Shown here: positions 41,763 through 51,889 of the stretch, piece by piece
How positions within the stretch are numbered: the first letter of the stretch is position 1
Layout of the letters: each line of letters opens with the position of its first letter
Source: Cyanobacterium sp. uoEpiScrs1
GTDB lineage: Bacteria > Cyanobacteriota > Cyanobacteriia > Cyanobacteriales > Microcystaceae
Length of the DNA stretch: 64,000 nt
Reading direction: 5' to 3'
Assembly (NCBI RefSeq): GCF_947331815.1
Contig: NZ_OX373462.1
Coordinates: forward strand, 1,475,376-1,539,375
Translations under genes and position numbers: made by a program
Notes under the pieces: model-generated
What the model saw: only the letters and a program-made list of their open reading frames with translations
Database searches by the model: none
Told to the model about the DNA's origin: nothing

Positions 41763-43334
41763 CTAATACTTTTTAACTAGTATGAAGTCTTGAGTAGTAC
41801 CCAAAATTTTATAGTCATCTAGGTTTAGATTTTTTAAAGCTAACGGATCTAAAAGTAAATAAAATGAAACATCTGCTGGTTTATTTAACTCTTCTAGATT
41901 CTTAGCTATCACTTGACGATCACTGTAAAAATCTAAACTAGTACGACTATAAGAATAGGATGTATAAACCACTGTATTAGGAGGAGTATTTTCTCGAATG
42001 AGAGTAGCCACAGGCTTCACGGGGAATGATTCATTCAGTTCCCAAATCCAAAAATTGGATATCACAAACGTACTCAAACTTAAATATAACCCAACAAAAA
42101 GAGTAAAGATAAAATTACGACTTTTTTGTAAAAAATTAACGTAGGATATAAATAGTGTAATTCCCATTAAAGTCGATAATACAACAATTTGAAAATCATT
42201 AGTTTTTATACTAAAATAGGTTCCTCCAATCAGAAATACAAAGCTACTAATAAATAGTATTACACCCAAAATATTTGGATAAGATTTATAAGGATTTTGC
42301 AAAAGCTTAGCTAAATATGCCCCTATAGCTAAGGAAAAGAAAGGATATACAGGAGTAATATACCATGGTAATTTAGTCTTCATTAGGGATATTATTACTA
42401 TAAATAGTACAACTCCCACTAAAACCAATTTAGCCCAGCTTTGTTTATATTTCTTGACTGCTAAAATTAATCCTCCTGGAAAAAATAAAATCCAAGGAAA
42501 AGTATACTTTACTAGCTCAATTATATAATACCATATTGAACCTTGATTTCCTTCAACTGCAGTGGATAATCTATCAAAGTTTTGTTGTAAAAAGTGAATT
42601 TTAATAAATTTTTCTCCATACTCTATTATCTGAAGTGAATACCACAAAAAAACAGGAAAAAACCCTAGTATAAATCCCTTATAAAATACAAAATTATTGA
42701 TAGTTTTTAATGATTTGTTCAAAAAACAAAATATACCTAAAATCACTCCCAAAGCAATAACTAAAATTCCTTTAGTAAAAGCAATTAATCCCAGTCCAAC
42801 TCCCACTCCAATTATCCAAAATCGTTGATGATAAGATTGAAGTAAACAAAAAAAAGAAAAAAGAAAAAAAGTATTAATTGGTCCGTCTAACATTGCTAGT
42901 CGGCCATGACGAACCATAGGCAATAATGTTAAGTATACTAATGTACTGAGAATAGCTGTAAGACGCCTAGGAAAGATATTTCTTCCTATTAAGTATAATA
43001 AAGGAACACCACAAGCTGTCAAAAAAGTACAGGGAAAACGAGTTGTAAATTCATTAATTCCTCCAATTAAATAACTAACATTAATCAGCCAAATAATCAG
43101 AGGTGGCTTAAGTAAAAAAGGTTCGTTATGATAGGTCATATATAACCAGTTGCCACTTTTGTAAATATCCTTGGCAACGGTTGCATAATATCCTTCATCC
43201 CAATCCCGTAATGGTAAATTACCAAGTCCAATTAAATATATAATAAGAGCAGATGATAATAAAAATATAAACCAAAGTACATCCTGGTTTATATTTTTAA
43301 CCCACTGTTTAAAGTTAGATGTTTTAGAGATCAT
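41763..43334 (-). CDS. ArnT-like GT39 membrane glycosyltransferase
   Basis: Integral membrane transferase of 523 aa with about 11-12 hydrophobic segments. The first periplasmic loop has LPLRDWDEGYYATVAKDI, the Asp-Glu catalytic motif of the ArnT/PMT family (GT39/GT83), followed by EPFLLKPPLIIWL. These enzymes transfer a sugar from a polyprenyl phosphate to lipid or protein acceptors outside the cytoplasm. The short C-terminal soluble part is rather Asn/Asp-rich. It lies 5 bp downstream of another GT-C-like gene and 52 bp upstream of the CPBP gene, so the three are likely co-transcribed. Acceptor unknown. Confidence 0.86.
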   Translation of the reverse strand: MISKTSNFKQWVKNINQDVLWFIFLLSSALIIYLIGLGNLPLRDWDEGYYATVAKDIYKSGNWLYMTYHNEPFLLKPPLIIWLINVSYLIGGINEFTTRFPCTFLTACGVPLLYLIGRNIFPRRLTAILSTLVYLTLLPMVRHGRLAMLDGPINTFFLFSFFCLLQSYHQRFWIIGVGVGLGLIAFTKGILVIALGVILGIFCFLNKSLKTINNFVFYKGFILGFFPVFLWYSLQIIEYGEKFIKIHFLQQNFDRLSTAVEGNQGSIWYYIIELVKYTFPWILFFPGGLILAVKKYKQSWAKLVLVGVVLFIVIISLMKTKLPWYITPVYPFFSLAIGAYLAKLLQNPYKSYPNILGVILFISSFVFLIGGTYFSIKTNDFQIVVLSTLMGITLFISYVNFLQKSRNFIFTLFVGLYLSLSTFVISNFWIWELNESFPVKPVATLIRENTPPNTVVYTSYSYSRTSLDFYSDRQVIAKNLEELNKPADVSFYLLLDPLALKNLNLDDYKILGTTQDFILVKKY

Positions 43335-43339
43335 GATGT

Positions 43340-44944
43340 TTATCTTGCTTTATCTGTTGTTTTATCTATCTGTCTAATAGAATAAAGATAATATTTTTCA
43401 TTGTAAATAAAGGCTTTTTCAAATTTAGCTAAAAGCATAATTTCAAGATCGCTTCTTTTTATTTGTAATTGTCTATTTAAAATTAAAATTATATTTTTTT
43501 TATTCCCACCGTTTTTTATAAGCTGAACTATATTTATTAACATTTCTTTGTCATCAATATTTCTTCTTTGTTTATTAAATAAAACATAACTTCCTAATTT
43601 TTGGCTTTCTGGATAAAAAATTTTACGGTTAAGATAACCACTAATAGGAGCAATTGTAAAGTCTTCACTACCGACGATTGTCATTGATTCTAAGTTATTT
43701 TTTTGAATAAAGTTAGCTGTAGTGCGACTGGCAGAGTAAGGAATTAATAAATCTCGACTAAACGCAATGACACCAGCAATCAACTGAAAGCATAGAATAA
43801 TTATCAAAAAATTATTTTTATAATAAGTTACAAACTTTAGTAAATTTAACGATAGTTTATAAAATTTTTGAGGGAGATAACGAAACAGATTAAGCAATAG
43901 TTCAGAATTGCAATAATAACTTTCTATCCATAGGGTAGAAATTAAAATAATGTATAAGTGTCCATAATGTCTCTGAGAACCTAAAAATTTTAGATACGTA
44001 AAAATTAAAATTTCTAGACTACTAACTAAATAGAAGAATAATACAATTGGTTTTTTAATCAAAATCGCTGATACAAACCATAGCAAACCTAAAGATAAAA
44101 CTGTAAAAATGGTTAAATCTAGAGGATTACTATCACTAGGTATTAAAACTAAAATATAGCTTCTCCATATTCTTGTTAATGACTGGCAAAATCTAATCCA
44201 ATCGAACTCAAAAAACCATTGACTTCCCCCTCCTTGCAGAGTGCTATCTGGTGGGGGAAGTAACATGATTCCAGCCAATATTACCCCTATACCAAAAATT
44301 ATAAAAGCGATAATAATATTTCTGATTCCTGGTTTAACTTTGTACTGAAAGTCATCTTGGGTAAAATAATCACAAACTAATGTTAAAGCTAAAGATATGG
44401 AAATCATCAAGCAATAAGCATTAGTGTTAGCCATAAAAGCTAAAATTAAAGCCAAATATATATAATTTTTATGGCGGGTCTCAAAATAAGTGCAGAAGCA
44501 AAAAATAGCTATAAGTCCCAAAGAATAATTCCGGCTGATTAAAGTATATTCATAAAATGGTAAGTAGCCTAGTGAAAATAGTAATTTTTGCTGTTTAGTA
44601 AAAGGAGAATAGAAAACAAATAAAGTCAAACATCCAATGGCAATTAGCCAATGAAAAATCTGCATTATTATTGGATTGGGGCTCAACTTATTAAGTACCA
44701 ATAAACAGATATACCAAAGAGCTGGATGTCCCTCATATTTGATATTGTGAAAAAAGTTTTCTAGAGAAACACTATCCCTAGCAATTAACCATCCATTAAT
44801 TTCATCACGCCACATAGCATGATTTAGAATACCAATTAGGGTGCTGAAAGCAAAGCTAGTAACTAATAATAGATTGAAGTTATCTTTTGTAATTAAATTG
44901 AAGTTTAACCAATAACACCATTTTTTTACTATTGTCATACTCAA
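43340..44944 (-). CDS. GT-C-like multi-membrane-spanning protein, unknown acceptor
   Basis: A 534-aa integral membrane protein with about ten hydrophobic segments. Near residue 43 it has MWRDEINGWLIARD followed by KYEGHPALWY, a pattern of acidic residues in the first outer loop like that of GT-C glycosyltransferases, though I cannot assign a CAZy family. The start is near 44944 (MSMTIVKKW); the next Met is two codons on. It is the first gene of a tight minus-strand unit with the ArnT-like gene only 5 bp downstream. A lipid-linked sugar transferase for envelope or exopolysaccharide modification is inferred. Confidence 0.72.
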   Translation of the reverse strand: MSMTIVKKWCYWLNFNLITKDNFNLLLVTSFAFSTLIGILNHAMWRDEINGWLIARDSVSLENFFHNIKYEGHPALWYICLLVLNKLSPNPIIMQIFHWLIAIGCLTLFVFYSPFTKQQKLLFSLGYLPFYEYTLISRNYSLGLIAIFCFCTYFETRHKNYIYLALILAFMANTNAYCLMISISLALTLVCDYFTQDDFQYKVKPGIRNIIIAFIIFGIGVILAGIMLLPPPDSTLQGGGSQWFFEFDWIRFCQSLTRIWRSYILVLIPSDSNPLDLTIFTVLSLGLLWFVSAILIKKPIVLFFYLVSSLEILIFTYLKFLGSQRHYGHLYIILISTLWIESYYCNSELLLNLFRYLPQKFYKLSLNLLKFVTYYKNNFLIIILCFQLIAGVIAFSRDLLIPYSASRTTANFIQKNNLESMTIVGSEDFTIAPISGYLNRKIFYPESQKLGSYVLFNKQRRNIDDKEMLINIVQLIKNGGNKKNIILILNRQLQIKRSDLEIMLLAKFEKAFIYNEKYYLYSIRQIDKTTDKAR

Positions 44945-45020
44945 ATCATAAAATTTAATTTAATTAGTCCCAGAAACCTGTAATCTAGAAACTGGTAATC
45001 CATAAAGAGGATATAAGACA

Positions 45021-46367
45021 GTGGCTACTCGCGTTATTATAGTGCGTCATGGACAAAGCAACTATAATGTTCAAAAGCTTATACAAGGTCGCAATAACGA
45101 ATCAGTATTGACCGAAAAAGGTCGCCAAGATGCTCAAAAAGTCGGGAATAGTCTTAGCCCACTTTCCATTGATGTAATGTATTGCAGTCCCTTGCAACGA
45201 GCGCAAGCAACAGCTGAGATTATTCATAGTTATTTGCATTCTCGGCCGAGTTTGTCCTCTATTAATCAACTAATGGAAATAGACCTTCCTCTCTGGGAAA
45301 AGCAAAGTAAACTTGAGGTAGCTAAAAGATTTAAGACTGAATATCAATTTTGGAAAGAACGTCCCCATGAATTTAAAATGCTTCTCTCTACATCTGAAGG
45401 GGAAAAAGAACATTTTCCAGTCCTTTCTTTGTATCAACAGGCTAAGAAATTTTGGCATGAAATAATTCCTCAGCATCGGGAAAAAACTCTATTAATTGTT
45501 GCTCATAATGGTATCAATCGTTGTTTAATTATGAGTGCTATTGGAGTATCTCCAGAGTATTATCATTCCATTCAACAGTCTAATTGTTGCATTAATATAT
45601 TGAATTTTAGCGGTAATTTTGGGGAATCAGTTCAACTTGAATCCTTGAATCAAACCTTCCATCTAGAAAACCCTATTCCTTCAACTCGTTGTGAAAAAAA
45701 TAATTTACGCTTGTTGTTGGTTCGCCATGGAGAAACAGAATGGAATAGAGAATCAAGATTCCAAGGAGTTAGAGATATTCCCCTCAATAAAAATGGAAAA
45801 AAACAAGCGCAAAAAACGGCTAACTTCCTTAAAGGAGTATCATTGAATTTCGCTGTTAGTAGTCCCATGTTACGTCCTAAAGAAACTGCCGAAATAATTC
45901 TTCAATACCATGAAGGTGTTAAGTTAGAATTAAAACCCCAACTTCAAGAAATTTGTCATGGGCTATGGGAAGGGAAACTAGAATCGGAAATTGAAATAGA
46001 TTTCCCAGGTTTATTAAATAAGTGGAAAGAATCTCCAGAAACGGTGCAAATGCCAGAGGGAGAGAATTTACAACAAGTATGGGATCGAGCAACCATCTGT
46101 TGGAATCAAATTGTAGAAGATTATAGCAATACTACCGAGGGTAAAACAGTTATTGTGGTTGCTCATGATGCTATCAATAAGGTAATTTTATGTCACTTAC
46201 TAGGGCTGAAACCCAGAGATTTCTGGAATATTAAACAAGGGAATGGTAGTGTAAGCATAATTGACTATCCTCAAGGAATCAAAGGAACTTCTATCTTACA
46301 AGCTATTAATTTAACCAGCCATTTAGGATCTGGAATTTTAGATAAAACTGTGACTGGAGCACTATAA
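45021..46367 (+). CDS. Tandem-domain histidine phosphatase (phosphoglycerate mutase-like)
   Basis: 448 aa carrying two complete histidine-phosphatase domains. The first has VRHGQSNYN at about residues 7-15 and VAHNGINR near 160; the second has VRHGETEWN at about 233-241 and VAHDAINK near 378, so both catalytic His pairs are present. Related cyanobacterial proteins have been studied as metal-independent phosphoserine phosphatases or broad phosphatases; I cannot choose between these. The start is GTG at 45021 with an AGAGG about 9 nt upstream. It is divergent from the GT-C cluster with only 76 bp between. Confidence 0.87.
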   Translation: MATRVIIVRHGQSNYNVQKLIQGRNNESVLTEKGRQDAQKVGNSLSPLSIDVMYCSPLQRAQATAEIIHSYLHSRPSLSSINQLMEIDLPLWEKQSKLEVAKRFKTEYQFWKERPHEFKMLLSTSEGEKEHFPVLSLYQQAKKFWHEIIPQHREKTLLIVAHNGINRCLIMSAIGVSPEYYHSIQQSNCCINILNFSGNFGESVQLESLNQTFHLENPIPSTRCEKNNLRLLLVRHGETEWNRESRFQGVRDIPLNKNGKKQAQKTANFLKGVSLNFAVSSPMLRPKETAEIILQYHEGVKLELKPQLQEICHGLWEGKLESEIEIDFPGLLNKWKESPETVQMPEGENLQQVWDRATICWNQIVEDYSNTTEGKTVIVVAHDAINKVILCHLLGLKPRDFWNIKQGNGSVSIIDYPQGIKGTSILQAINLTSHLGSGILDKTVTGAL

Positions 46368-47005
46368 TCGATTGTTGTTATATTATTTATGGCCTCATTT
46401 TTTTAAAGTGGGGCTTAGACTGTGAGTTAATCTAAAAGTAATAGAGAGACTTATAAACTTAGAAAACTGTCGATTTTTAGAATAAAGATTATGGATTCTT
46501 ACAATAAATATATCTATTAAAAACCAGTGAATTATTACTTTTTAACTTAATTATTTAAGTGACTATTCTATTTACTATGTCTACTACTTATAAATAAAGC
46601 TAATTTTATGCACTCATTTTTAAGAAAATATTTTAAGTATTATTGTGTTATATAATAACAATATAATTGAAATATATTGTTATTATATAACATAGGCAAT
46701 CCTTTAGTTAATAAACGAATAAAATGACAGCTAACTTAATAACTAAAATATAATTTTTGCCAATTAATATCAGTTAATTTTGGCTTTAGTTATAAAATTT
46801 ATATTGTTAATATTTAGCAAGATTTTTGGCTTTTAAAAAATAAATAGAAGTATTTTAAACAAATTTCCTTCTACTTATACGAAGCTAAGTAGAAGGAAGT
46901 TGTTAATTATTCTAAAATAGTTGATGACTTAATATTAGTTTATCATAGGCAAAATGATAATAATAAGACAATAAAATATGAATTAATACCATTAGGAGTT
47001 AATCA
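46368..47005. other. AT-rich spacer with 20-bp inverted repeat
   Basis: A 638-bp gap before leuD. It contains the inverted repeat at 46646-46692 and, near 46866-46898, a CTTCTACTTA/AAGTAGAAGG hairpin (imperfect) roughly 110 bp upstream of leuD. No coding remnant. Confidence 0.6.
46646..46692. repeat. 20-bp inverted repeat
   Basis: Arms 46646-46665 and 46673-46692 (TGTTATATAATAACAATATA and its complement) are perfect with loop ATTGAAA. It lies about 280 bp after the phosphatase gene and is nearly all A/T. Confidence 0.85.
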
Positions 47006-47599
47006 ATGAGTCAAGTACAAAATATCTCTGGATCAGGAATTCCCATTGTGGGAGATGATATAGATACTGATCGCATTATTCCAGCAAGATTTTTGCGTTG
47101 TGTTACTTTTGAGGGTTTAGGGGAGCAGGTTTTTGCTGATGATCGTGCCCAACTTAAAGGAGAACACTTTTTTGATTTACCTCAATATCAAGATGCTAAA
47201 ATTCTTGTAGTAAATGCTAACTTTGGCTGTGGATCGTCAAGAGAACATGCCCCACAAGCAATCATTCGATGGGGAATTCAAGCTGTTGTTGGAGAGAGTT
47301 TTGCTGAAATCTTTTCTGGAAATTGTATTGCTAATGGAATTCCTTGCGTGATAGCTAGATCAGTAGATATTAAGAAGTTACAAACTTTGATTCAAGCCAA
47401 TCCGCAACAAGAGATTACCCTTGATTTAACCGAAATGAAGCTTAGCACAGGGACGTGGAGGACTATAATTGAGATGGAAGCAGGTTCTCGAAAAATGCTT
47501 TTGGAAGGCACTTGGGATAGTTGTGGACAACTTGTTCAAAATATTGATAAAATCCATAAAATTGCTAGTAAACTACCTTATTTAGCCTGGAATTCTTAG
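47006..47599 (+). CDS. leuD: 3-Isopropylmalate dehydratase small subunit
   Basis: Swivel-domain subunit that pairs with LeuC to isomerise 2- and 3-isopropylmalate in leucine synthesis. It has 197 aa with GDDIDTDRIIPARFL at the N-terminus and the substrate-binding NFGCGSSREHAPQAI. There is a good AGGAG ribosome-binding site 8 nt before the ATG. leuC is not adjacent. With ilvB in the same window, it indicates that branched-chain amino acid synthesis is still maintained. Confidence 0.95.
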   Translation: MSQVQNISGSGIPIVGDDIDTDRIIPARFLRCVTFEGLGEQVFADDRAQLKGEHFFDLPQYQDAKILVVNANFGCGSSREHAPQAIIRWGIQAVVGESFAEIFSGNCIANGIPCVIARSVDIKKLQTLIQANPQQEITLDLTEMKLSTGTWRTIIEMEAGSRKMLLEGTWDSCGQLVQNIDKIHKIASKLPYLAWNS

Positions 47600-47624
47600 T
47601 TTATACTTACTTAATAAGTATAAA
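47600..47624 (+). terminator. Hairpin directly after leuD
   Basis: TTATACTTA (47601-47609) pairs with TAAGTATAA (47615-47623), extended by one T-A pair, starting at the base after the TAG stop codon; a T-rich stretch follows. It is AT-rich and probably a weak terminator. Confidence 0.55.
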
Positions 47625-47837
47625 TAGATTTCTTGGATTTTTATAGTCTACTTTTTTGATGAACACTAAGAAATTTATTTAGTGGTAACAATAAGGTAAA
47701 CAAGTTTTGGTCGGTAAAATATGCAACAGGGAGATGTTATTCAAACTGTTTTGAATAGAAGTCAATTTAAATTCAACTATTTTAGATTACTCTGATTCTA
47801 TTGAAACAGATTTTATCCGTATATGACTGACCGGTAC

Positions 47838-47888
47838 AAAATAGGCACAGTTGACTTCAGCATAGTTGAAGTCAACTGTGCCTATTTT
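47838..47888. repeat. 22-bp GC-containing inverted repeat
   Basis: Arms 47838-47859 and 47867-47888 are perfect (ends AAAATAGGCACAG...GACTTCA) around loop GCATAGT. A-rich on the left and T-rich on the right, it has the form of a bidirectional terminator, 239 bp past leuD and 300 bp before queG. Confidence 0.9.
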
Positions 47889-48188
47889 GAGAAAGCAATA
47901 AATAGTCAATACTAATTATGCCTATACCCACTTTAAGTAAACTAATTTTAGGAATGATGACTGAAAAAATGCTAAGTTTAATTAAACTAATTTGTGAATA
48001 GGTACAACTAAGTCAGATTTAATTTTATGAAAATGAATTTTAGCTGGTGCTAATGTGATTGATATTTCAATATAATAAAAAAGTTTGCACAACGCAAATC
48101 CTTACAATTGTAGTATTGAGCATATCAGTTGTTTCAAAATAACTATACCGAATAATAGTATTTGTCTACAAAAAAATAAAAATCAGTT

Positions 48189-49124
48189 ATGAATACTGAA
48201 GAATGGACTAAGGTCATTAAACAGAAAATTTTAGAGCTAGGTTTCCATAAAGTTGGAATTGCTAATGTTGACAGTCAATTTTATGATACCGCAAGTACTT
48301 ATCTAAAACGTTGGTTAGCACTAGGATACCATGCAGATATGGCTTGGATGGCTAACCCAAAACGCCTCGACATTCGGGAGCATATGCCTCAGGTAAAATC
48401 AGTTATCTGTGTCGCCCTTAATTACTACGCTCCCCATCAACGTCTTGAAGGAAAAGAATATGGCAAAATATCCCGTTATGGATGGGGACGAGATTATCAT
48501 AATGTTATGTATAAAAAGCTAAAAGTCTTTATTAGGCAGCTAGAAAAACAAAAGGAATTTATTAAAGCCCGCTATTACGTCGATACAGGAGCAGTACAAG
48601 AGAAAGTTTGGGCACAAAGGGCAGGAATCGGCTGGATTGCTAAAAACAGTAATCTAATTACCCGCGAATATGGGAGTTGGGTGTTTTTAGGGGAAATATT
48701 AACTAATTTAAATTTAATTCCTGATCCACCTCATATCCAACACTGTGGCACATGCACCCGCTGTCTAGAAGCTTGCCCGACAGGAGCTATTGTTCAACCT
48801 TTTGTAGTAGATGCTAATCGTTGTATTGCTTATCATACCATTGAGAATAAGCAGGCAACTTTACCAAAAGAGATTGCTTCTAACCTAGAAGGATGGGTCG
48901 CAGGATGTGATATCTGTCAAGATGTCTGTCCTTGGAATCAACGTTTTGCAAAAGAAACAAATATCGTTGATTTTAAACCATATCCCCAAAATATAGCCCC
49001 CAAATTAATAGAACTAGCGAATATTTCTCCCCAAGCCTGGGATGAGCATTTTCGAGCTTCGGCATTACGAAGGATCAAATGGGATAAATTACGACGTAAT
49101 GCTCGTGCAAATATGGATAAATGA
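48189..49124 (+). CDS. queG: Epoxyqueuosine reductase QueG
   Basis: Cobalamin- and 4Fe-4S-dependent enzyme that reduces epoxyqueuosine to queuosine at the tRNA wobble position. It has 311 aa, the family size. The two ferredoxin-like clusters are intact: CGTCTRCLEACP near residues 185-197 and CDICQDVCPWN near 240-250; the N-terminal GFHKVGIAN and YVDTGAVQEKVWA are typical. The start is ATG 48189. Its retention implies queuosine synthesis and access to a cobalamin-type cofactor. It is solitary, with AT-rich gaps on both sides. Confidence 0.95.
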   Translation: MNTEEWTKVIKQKILELGFHKVGIANVDSQFYDTASTYLKRWLALGYHADMAWMANPKRLDIREHMPQVKSVICVALNYYAPHQRLEGKEYGKISRYGWGRDYHNVMYKKLKVFIRQLEKQKEFIKARYYVDTGAVQEKVWAQRAGIGWIAKNSNLITREYGSWVFLGEILTNLNLIPDPPHIQHCGTCTRCLEACPTGAIVQPFVVDANRCIAYHTIENKQATLPKEIASNLEGWVAGCDICQDVCPWNQRFAKETNIVDFKPYPQNIAPKLIELANISPQAWDEHFRASALRRIKWDKLRRNARANMDK

Positions 49125-49915
49125 AGACTTAATTGCACTTTTATTTTACATACTATCTATATATACAACTATTTTTCATTTACAATATTTATTCATTAAT
49201 AGTATTTTTGTAAATTCTTGTGTTGTTAAGTTCAATTTACTTGCTTATTTATTTAAAAATATATTTATTGTTTTTTAAAATTTTACCATTTACTTTTGAT
49301 AGCCTTATGCTATATTACAATTATTTTATATATAAATAGCTGTAAATTTGCAATATTGCTTATTTATTTATTCTTTAAAGAAATAGTATTACTTATTTTT
49401 TATTATTTAGTATTTGTTCTGAATTCCAGATTACTTTAAAAAATCAAGAATGTGATTATTATATTCAAAATTATTTGATACTAGTTTACGTACAAATTAT
49501 ATTTCTATTCTAGATAGAGTATAAATATACTGTTTTGTTCTTGGATTTTTACCAGTTTTATTACAATTGGTTTATTCATATAAATCTAATTATTTTAGTG
49601 CTATGCATAATACCAACATTTTTTGTCAAAAAAAATGTTGGTATTATGCATAGTTTTATTTGTTATAGTTTAAGCTATTCACATAAAAAATAATCGCTAA
49701 TAAATCCAAAAATATTAAGATCAACTAAAACTAAATTATATAAAACTGAGAATATTATTATTCTATTTATAGCTAAAATAAAACATATAATCTTATTTTT
49801 AACATATAATACTATCTTAGCTACTACTTTCTGAATACAATAATTCTGAGACAATCAAAAAAAACTTGAAACAATATCATAATCAAGTCTTATTGAATAG
49901 ATACTGGAGTACTTT
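49125..49915. other. AT-rich spacer with 24-bp inverted repeat
   Basis: A 791-bp gap between queG and chlB, both on the plus strand. It contains the inverted repeat at 49601-49653; the rest is almost pure A/T with no recognised gene or RNA. Confidence 0.6.
49601..49653. repeat. 24-bp inverted repeat
   Basis: Arms 49601-49624 and 49630-49653 are perfect, with the core CTATGCATAATACCAAC followed by a T6/A6 tract and a 5-nt loop GTCAA. It is the only mixed-composition block in a pure A/T gap, 263 bp upstream of chlB. Confidence 0.92.
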
Positions 49916-51442
49916 ATGAAACTTGCTTATTGGATGTATGCTGGCCCTGCACATATTGGAACCCTAAGAATTGCTAGTTCCTTCAAAAACATCCATACGA
50001 TTATGCACGCTCCTTTAGGGGATGATTACTTTAACGTGATGCGTTCTATGTTGGAAAGAGAAAAAGACTTTACCCCTGTTACCACTAGCATCATAGATCG
50101 CAATGTCTTAGCAGGAGGTTCTCAAAAAAAGGTAATTAATAATATTATTCGAAAAGATCGAGAAGAAAATCCAGATCTAATTATCTTAACACCCACTTGT
50201 ACCTCTAGTATCTTACAAGAAGATTTAGCATGTTTTGTAGACCGTGCTCAAATAGAGATAAAGGGAGATGTAATGTTAGCCGATATTAATCATTATCGTT
50301 ATAATGAACTGCAGGCAGCAGAAAAAACTTTGTATCAAGTAGTTAAATTTTATCTAGAAAAATTTAAAAACAAAGGTATATTGCCTCAGGAAAAAACGAA
50401 AATACCTTCCGTTAATATTATTGGAATATCTACTCTAGGTTTTCATAATCAACATGACTGTACTGAGTTGAAACGATTAATGGAATATTTAGGGATTAAA
50501 ATTAATGAAATCATTCCTAAAGGTGCGTCAGTTCACAACTTAAAAAATTTATCAAAGGCGTGGTTTAACTTAGTACCTTATCGGGAATTAGGACTTATGA
50601 CAGCTCAATATTTACAAAAGGAATATGGAACTCCCTATGTAAATATTACTCCAATGGGAGTGGTAGAAACAGCACGGTGTATTCGGAGAATTCAACATTT
50701 AATTAACGAACAAGGTGCTAATGTTGATTATGAAAGTCATATTAACGAACAAACTCTTCATATTTCCCAAGCTGCTTGGTTTTCCCGTTCCATTGATTGT
50801 CAAAATTTAACAGGGAGAAAAGCTATAGTCTTTGGGGACAATACCCATGCAGCTGCAATGACTAAAATTCTCACGCGGGAGATGGGAATTAATGTAATTT
50901 TAGCAGGAACTTATTGCAAATATGATAAAGAATGGTTCACCGAACAAGTCGGTGAATATTGCGATCAGGTTTTAATTAGTGATGATAATATAGAAGTTAG
51001 TGACGCGATTACTAGTCTAGAACCTGCCGCTATTTTTGGGACACAAATGGAACGTCATATTGGAAAGCGCTTAGGTATTCCTTGTGGAGTAATTGCTTCT
51101 CCCATTCACATTCAAAATTTCCCTATTGGTTACAAACCTTTTTGTGGTTATGAAGGCACAAATCAGATCACAGATTTAATTTATAATTCTTTTACTCTGG
51201 GAATGGAAGACCATCTCTTAGAAATTTTTGGTGGACATGATACTAAAAAATTTATTACGAAAGGAATTTCTACTAATTCTGATTTAAGTTGGAATGAAGA
51301 AGCACAAGCCGAATTAAACAGAATACCTGGTTTTGTAAGAGCTAAAGTAAAGCGTAACACTGAAAAATTTGCTCTTGAACATAAATTTTCTATAATTACC
51401 CTTGAGGTGATGTATGCTGCTAAAGAATCGGTAGGGACTTAA
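49916..51442 (+). CDS. chlB: Light-independent protochlorophyllide reductase subunit B
   Basis: Subunit B of the nitrogenase-like dark-operative protochlorophyllide reductase (ChlL, ChlN, ChlB), which reduces ring D in chlorophyll synthesis. It has 508 aa, the full usual length. Conserved segments are [47 protein letters not shown], the active-site-region ETARC, and the C-terminal [17 protein letters not shown] and EVMYAAKE. No frameshift or truncation. ChlL and ChlN are not in the window. The complex is oxygen-sensitive, so an intact gene suits a low-oxygen cell; whether chlorophyll is made here cannot be judged from one subunit. Confidence 0.97.
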   Translation: MKLAYWMYAGPAHIGTLRIASSFKNIHTIMHAPLGDDYFNVMRSMLEREKDFTPVTTSIIDRNVLAGGSQKKVINNIIRKDREENPDLIILTPTCTSSILQEDLACFVDRAQIEIKGDVMLADINHYRYNELQAAEKTLYQVVKFYLEKFKNKGILPQEKTKIPSVNIIGISTLGFHNQHDCTELKRLMEYLGIKINEIIPKGASVHNLKNLSKAWFNLVPYRELGLMTAQYLQKEYGTPYVNITPMGVVETARCIRRIQHLINEQGANVDYESHINEQTLHISQAAWFSRSIDCQNLTGRKAIVFGDNTHAAAMTKILTREMGINVILAGTYCKYDKEWFTEQVGEYCDQVLISDDNIEVSDAITSLEPAAIFGTQMERHIGKRLGIPCGVIASPIHIQNFPIGYKPFCGYEGTNQITDLIYNSFTLGMEDHLLEIFGGHDTKKFITKGISTNSDLSWNEEAQAELNRIPGFVRAKVKRNTEKFALEHKFSIITLEVMYAAKESVGT

Positions 51443-51889
51443 TTGCTTTGGGATAGATATCACCCGCTTTATCCTATACTGATTAAATTCTGACATATTA
51501 TGTAGAATTAGAATGCTACCTTTAACCAAAGTATTTTTTGATTCAAAATAATTATAAGCAAAACATTATATTAATAGTGATATCGCTGAATATTGTAAGC
51601 CAATTATTAATCACTATGCTTAAGAGAAAACATAGTCAATATTATTTTGGTATTCATTTTATTATTGAAGTAAATTGATAATAAGTTGTTAGTATTATAC
51701 CTCAAATATATGTACTATTTTAATTAACTTAAATAATAAAACTGATTAAGATAGTTTTTTATAAAAAATTAATTAAATTTATTCTACTCTACTCAGATGG
51801 TTTTTGTTCACAAATTATTGATTAGAATAAATGATTATTAGTGTTAACATATATTAATCAATAGCTTTAAAAAATTATTAACTTATAGG
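51443..51889. other. Convergent AT-rich spacer
   Basis: 447 bp between chlB (+) and the BCD transporter (-). A weak GGATA/TATCC pairing occurs just after chlB; nothing else is recognised. Confidence 0.55.

Larger units (their letters stand above)
47600..48188. other. Spacer with 22-bp inverted repeat
   Basis: A 589-bp gap between leuD and queG. Besides the hairpin at the leuD stop it contains the GC-bearing inverted repeat at 47838-47888. No coding remnant is recognised. Confidence 0.6.
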
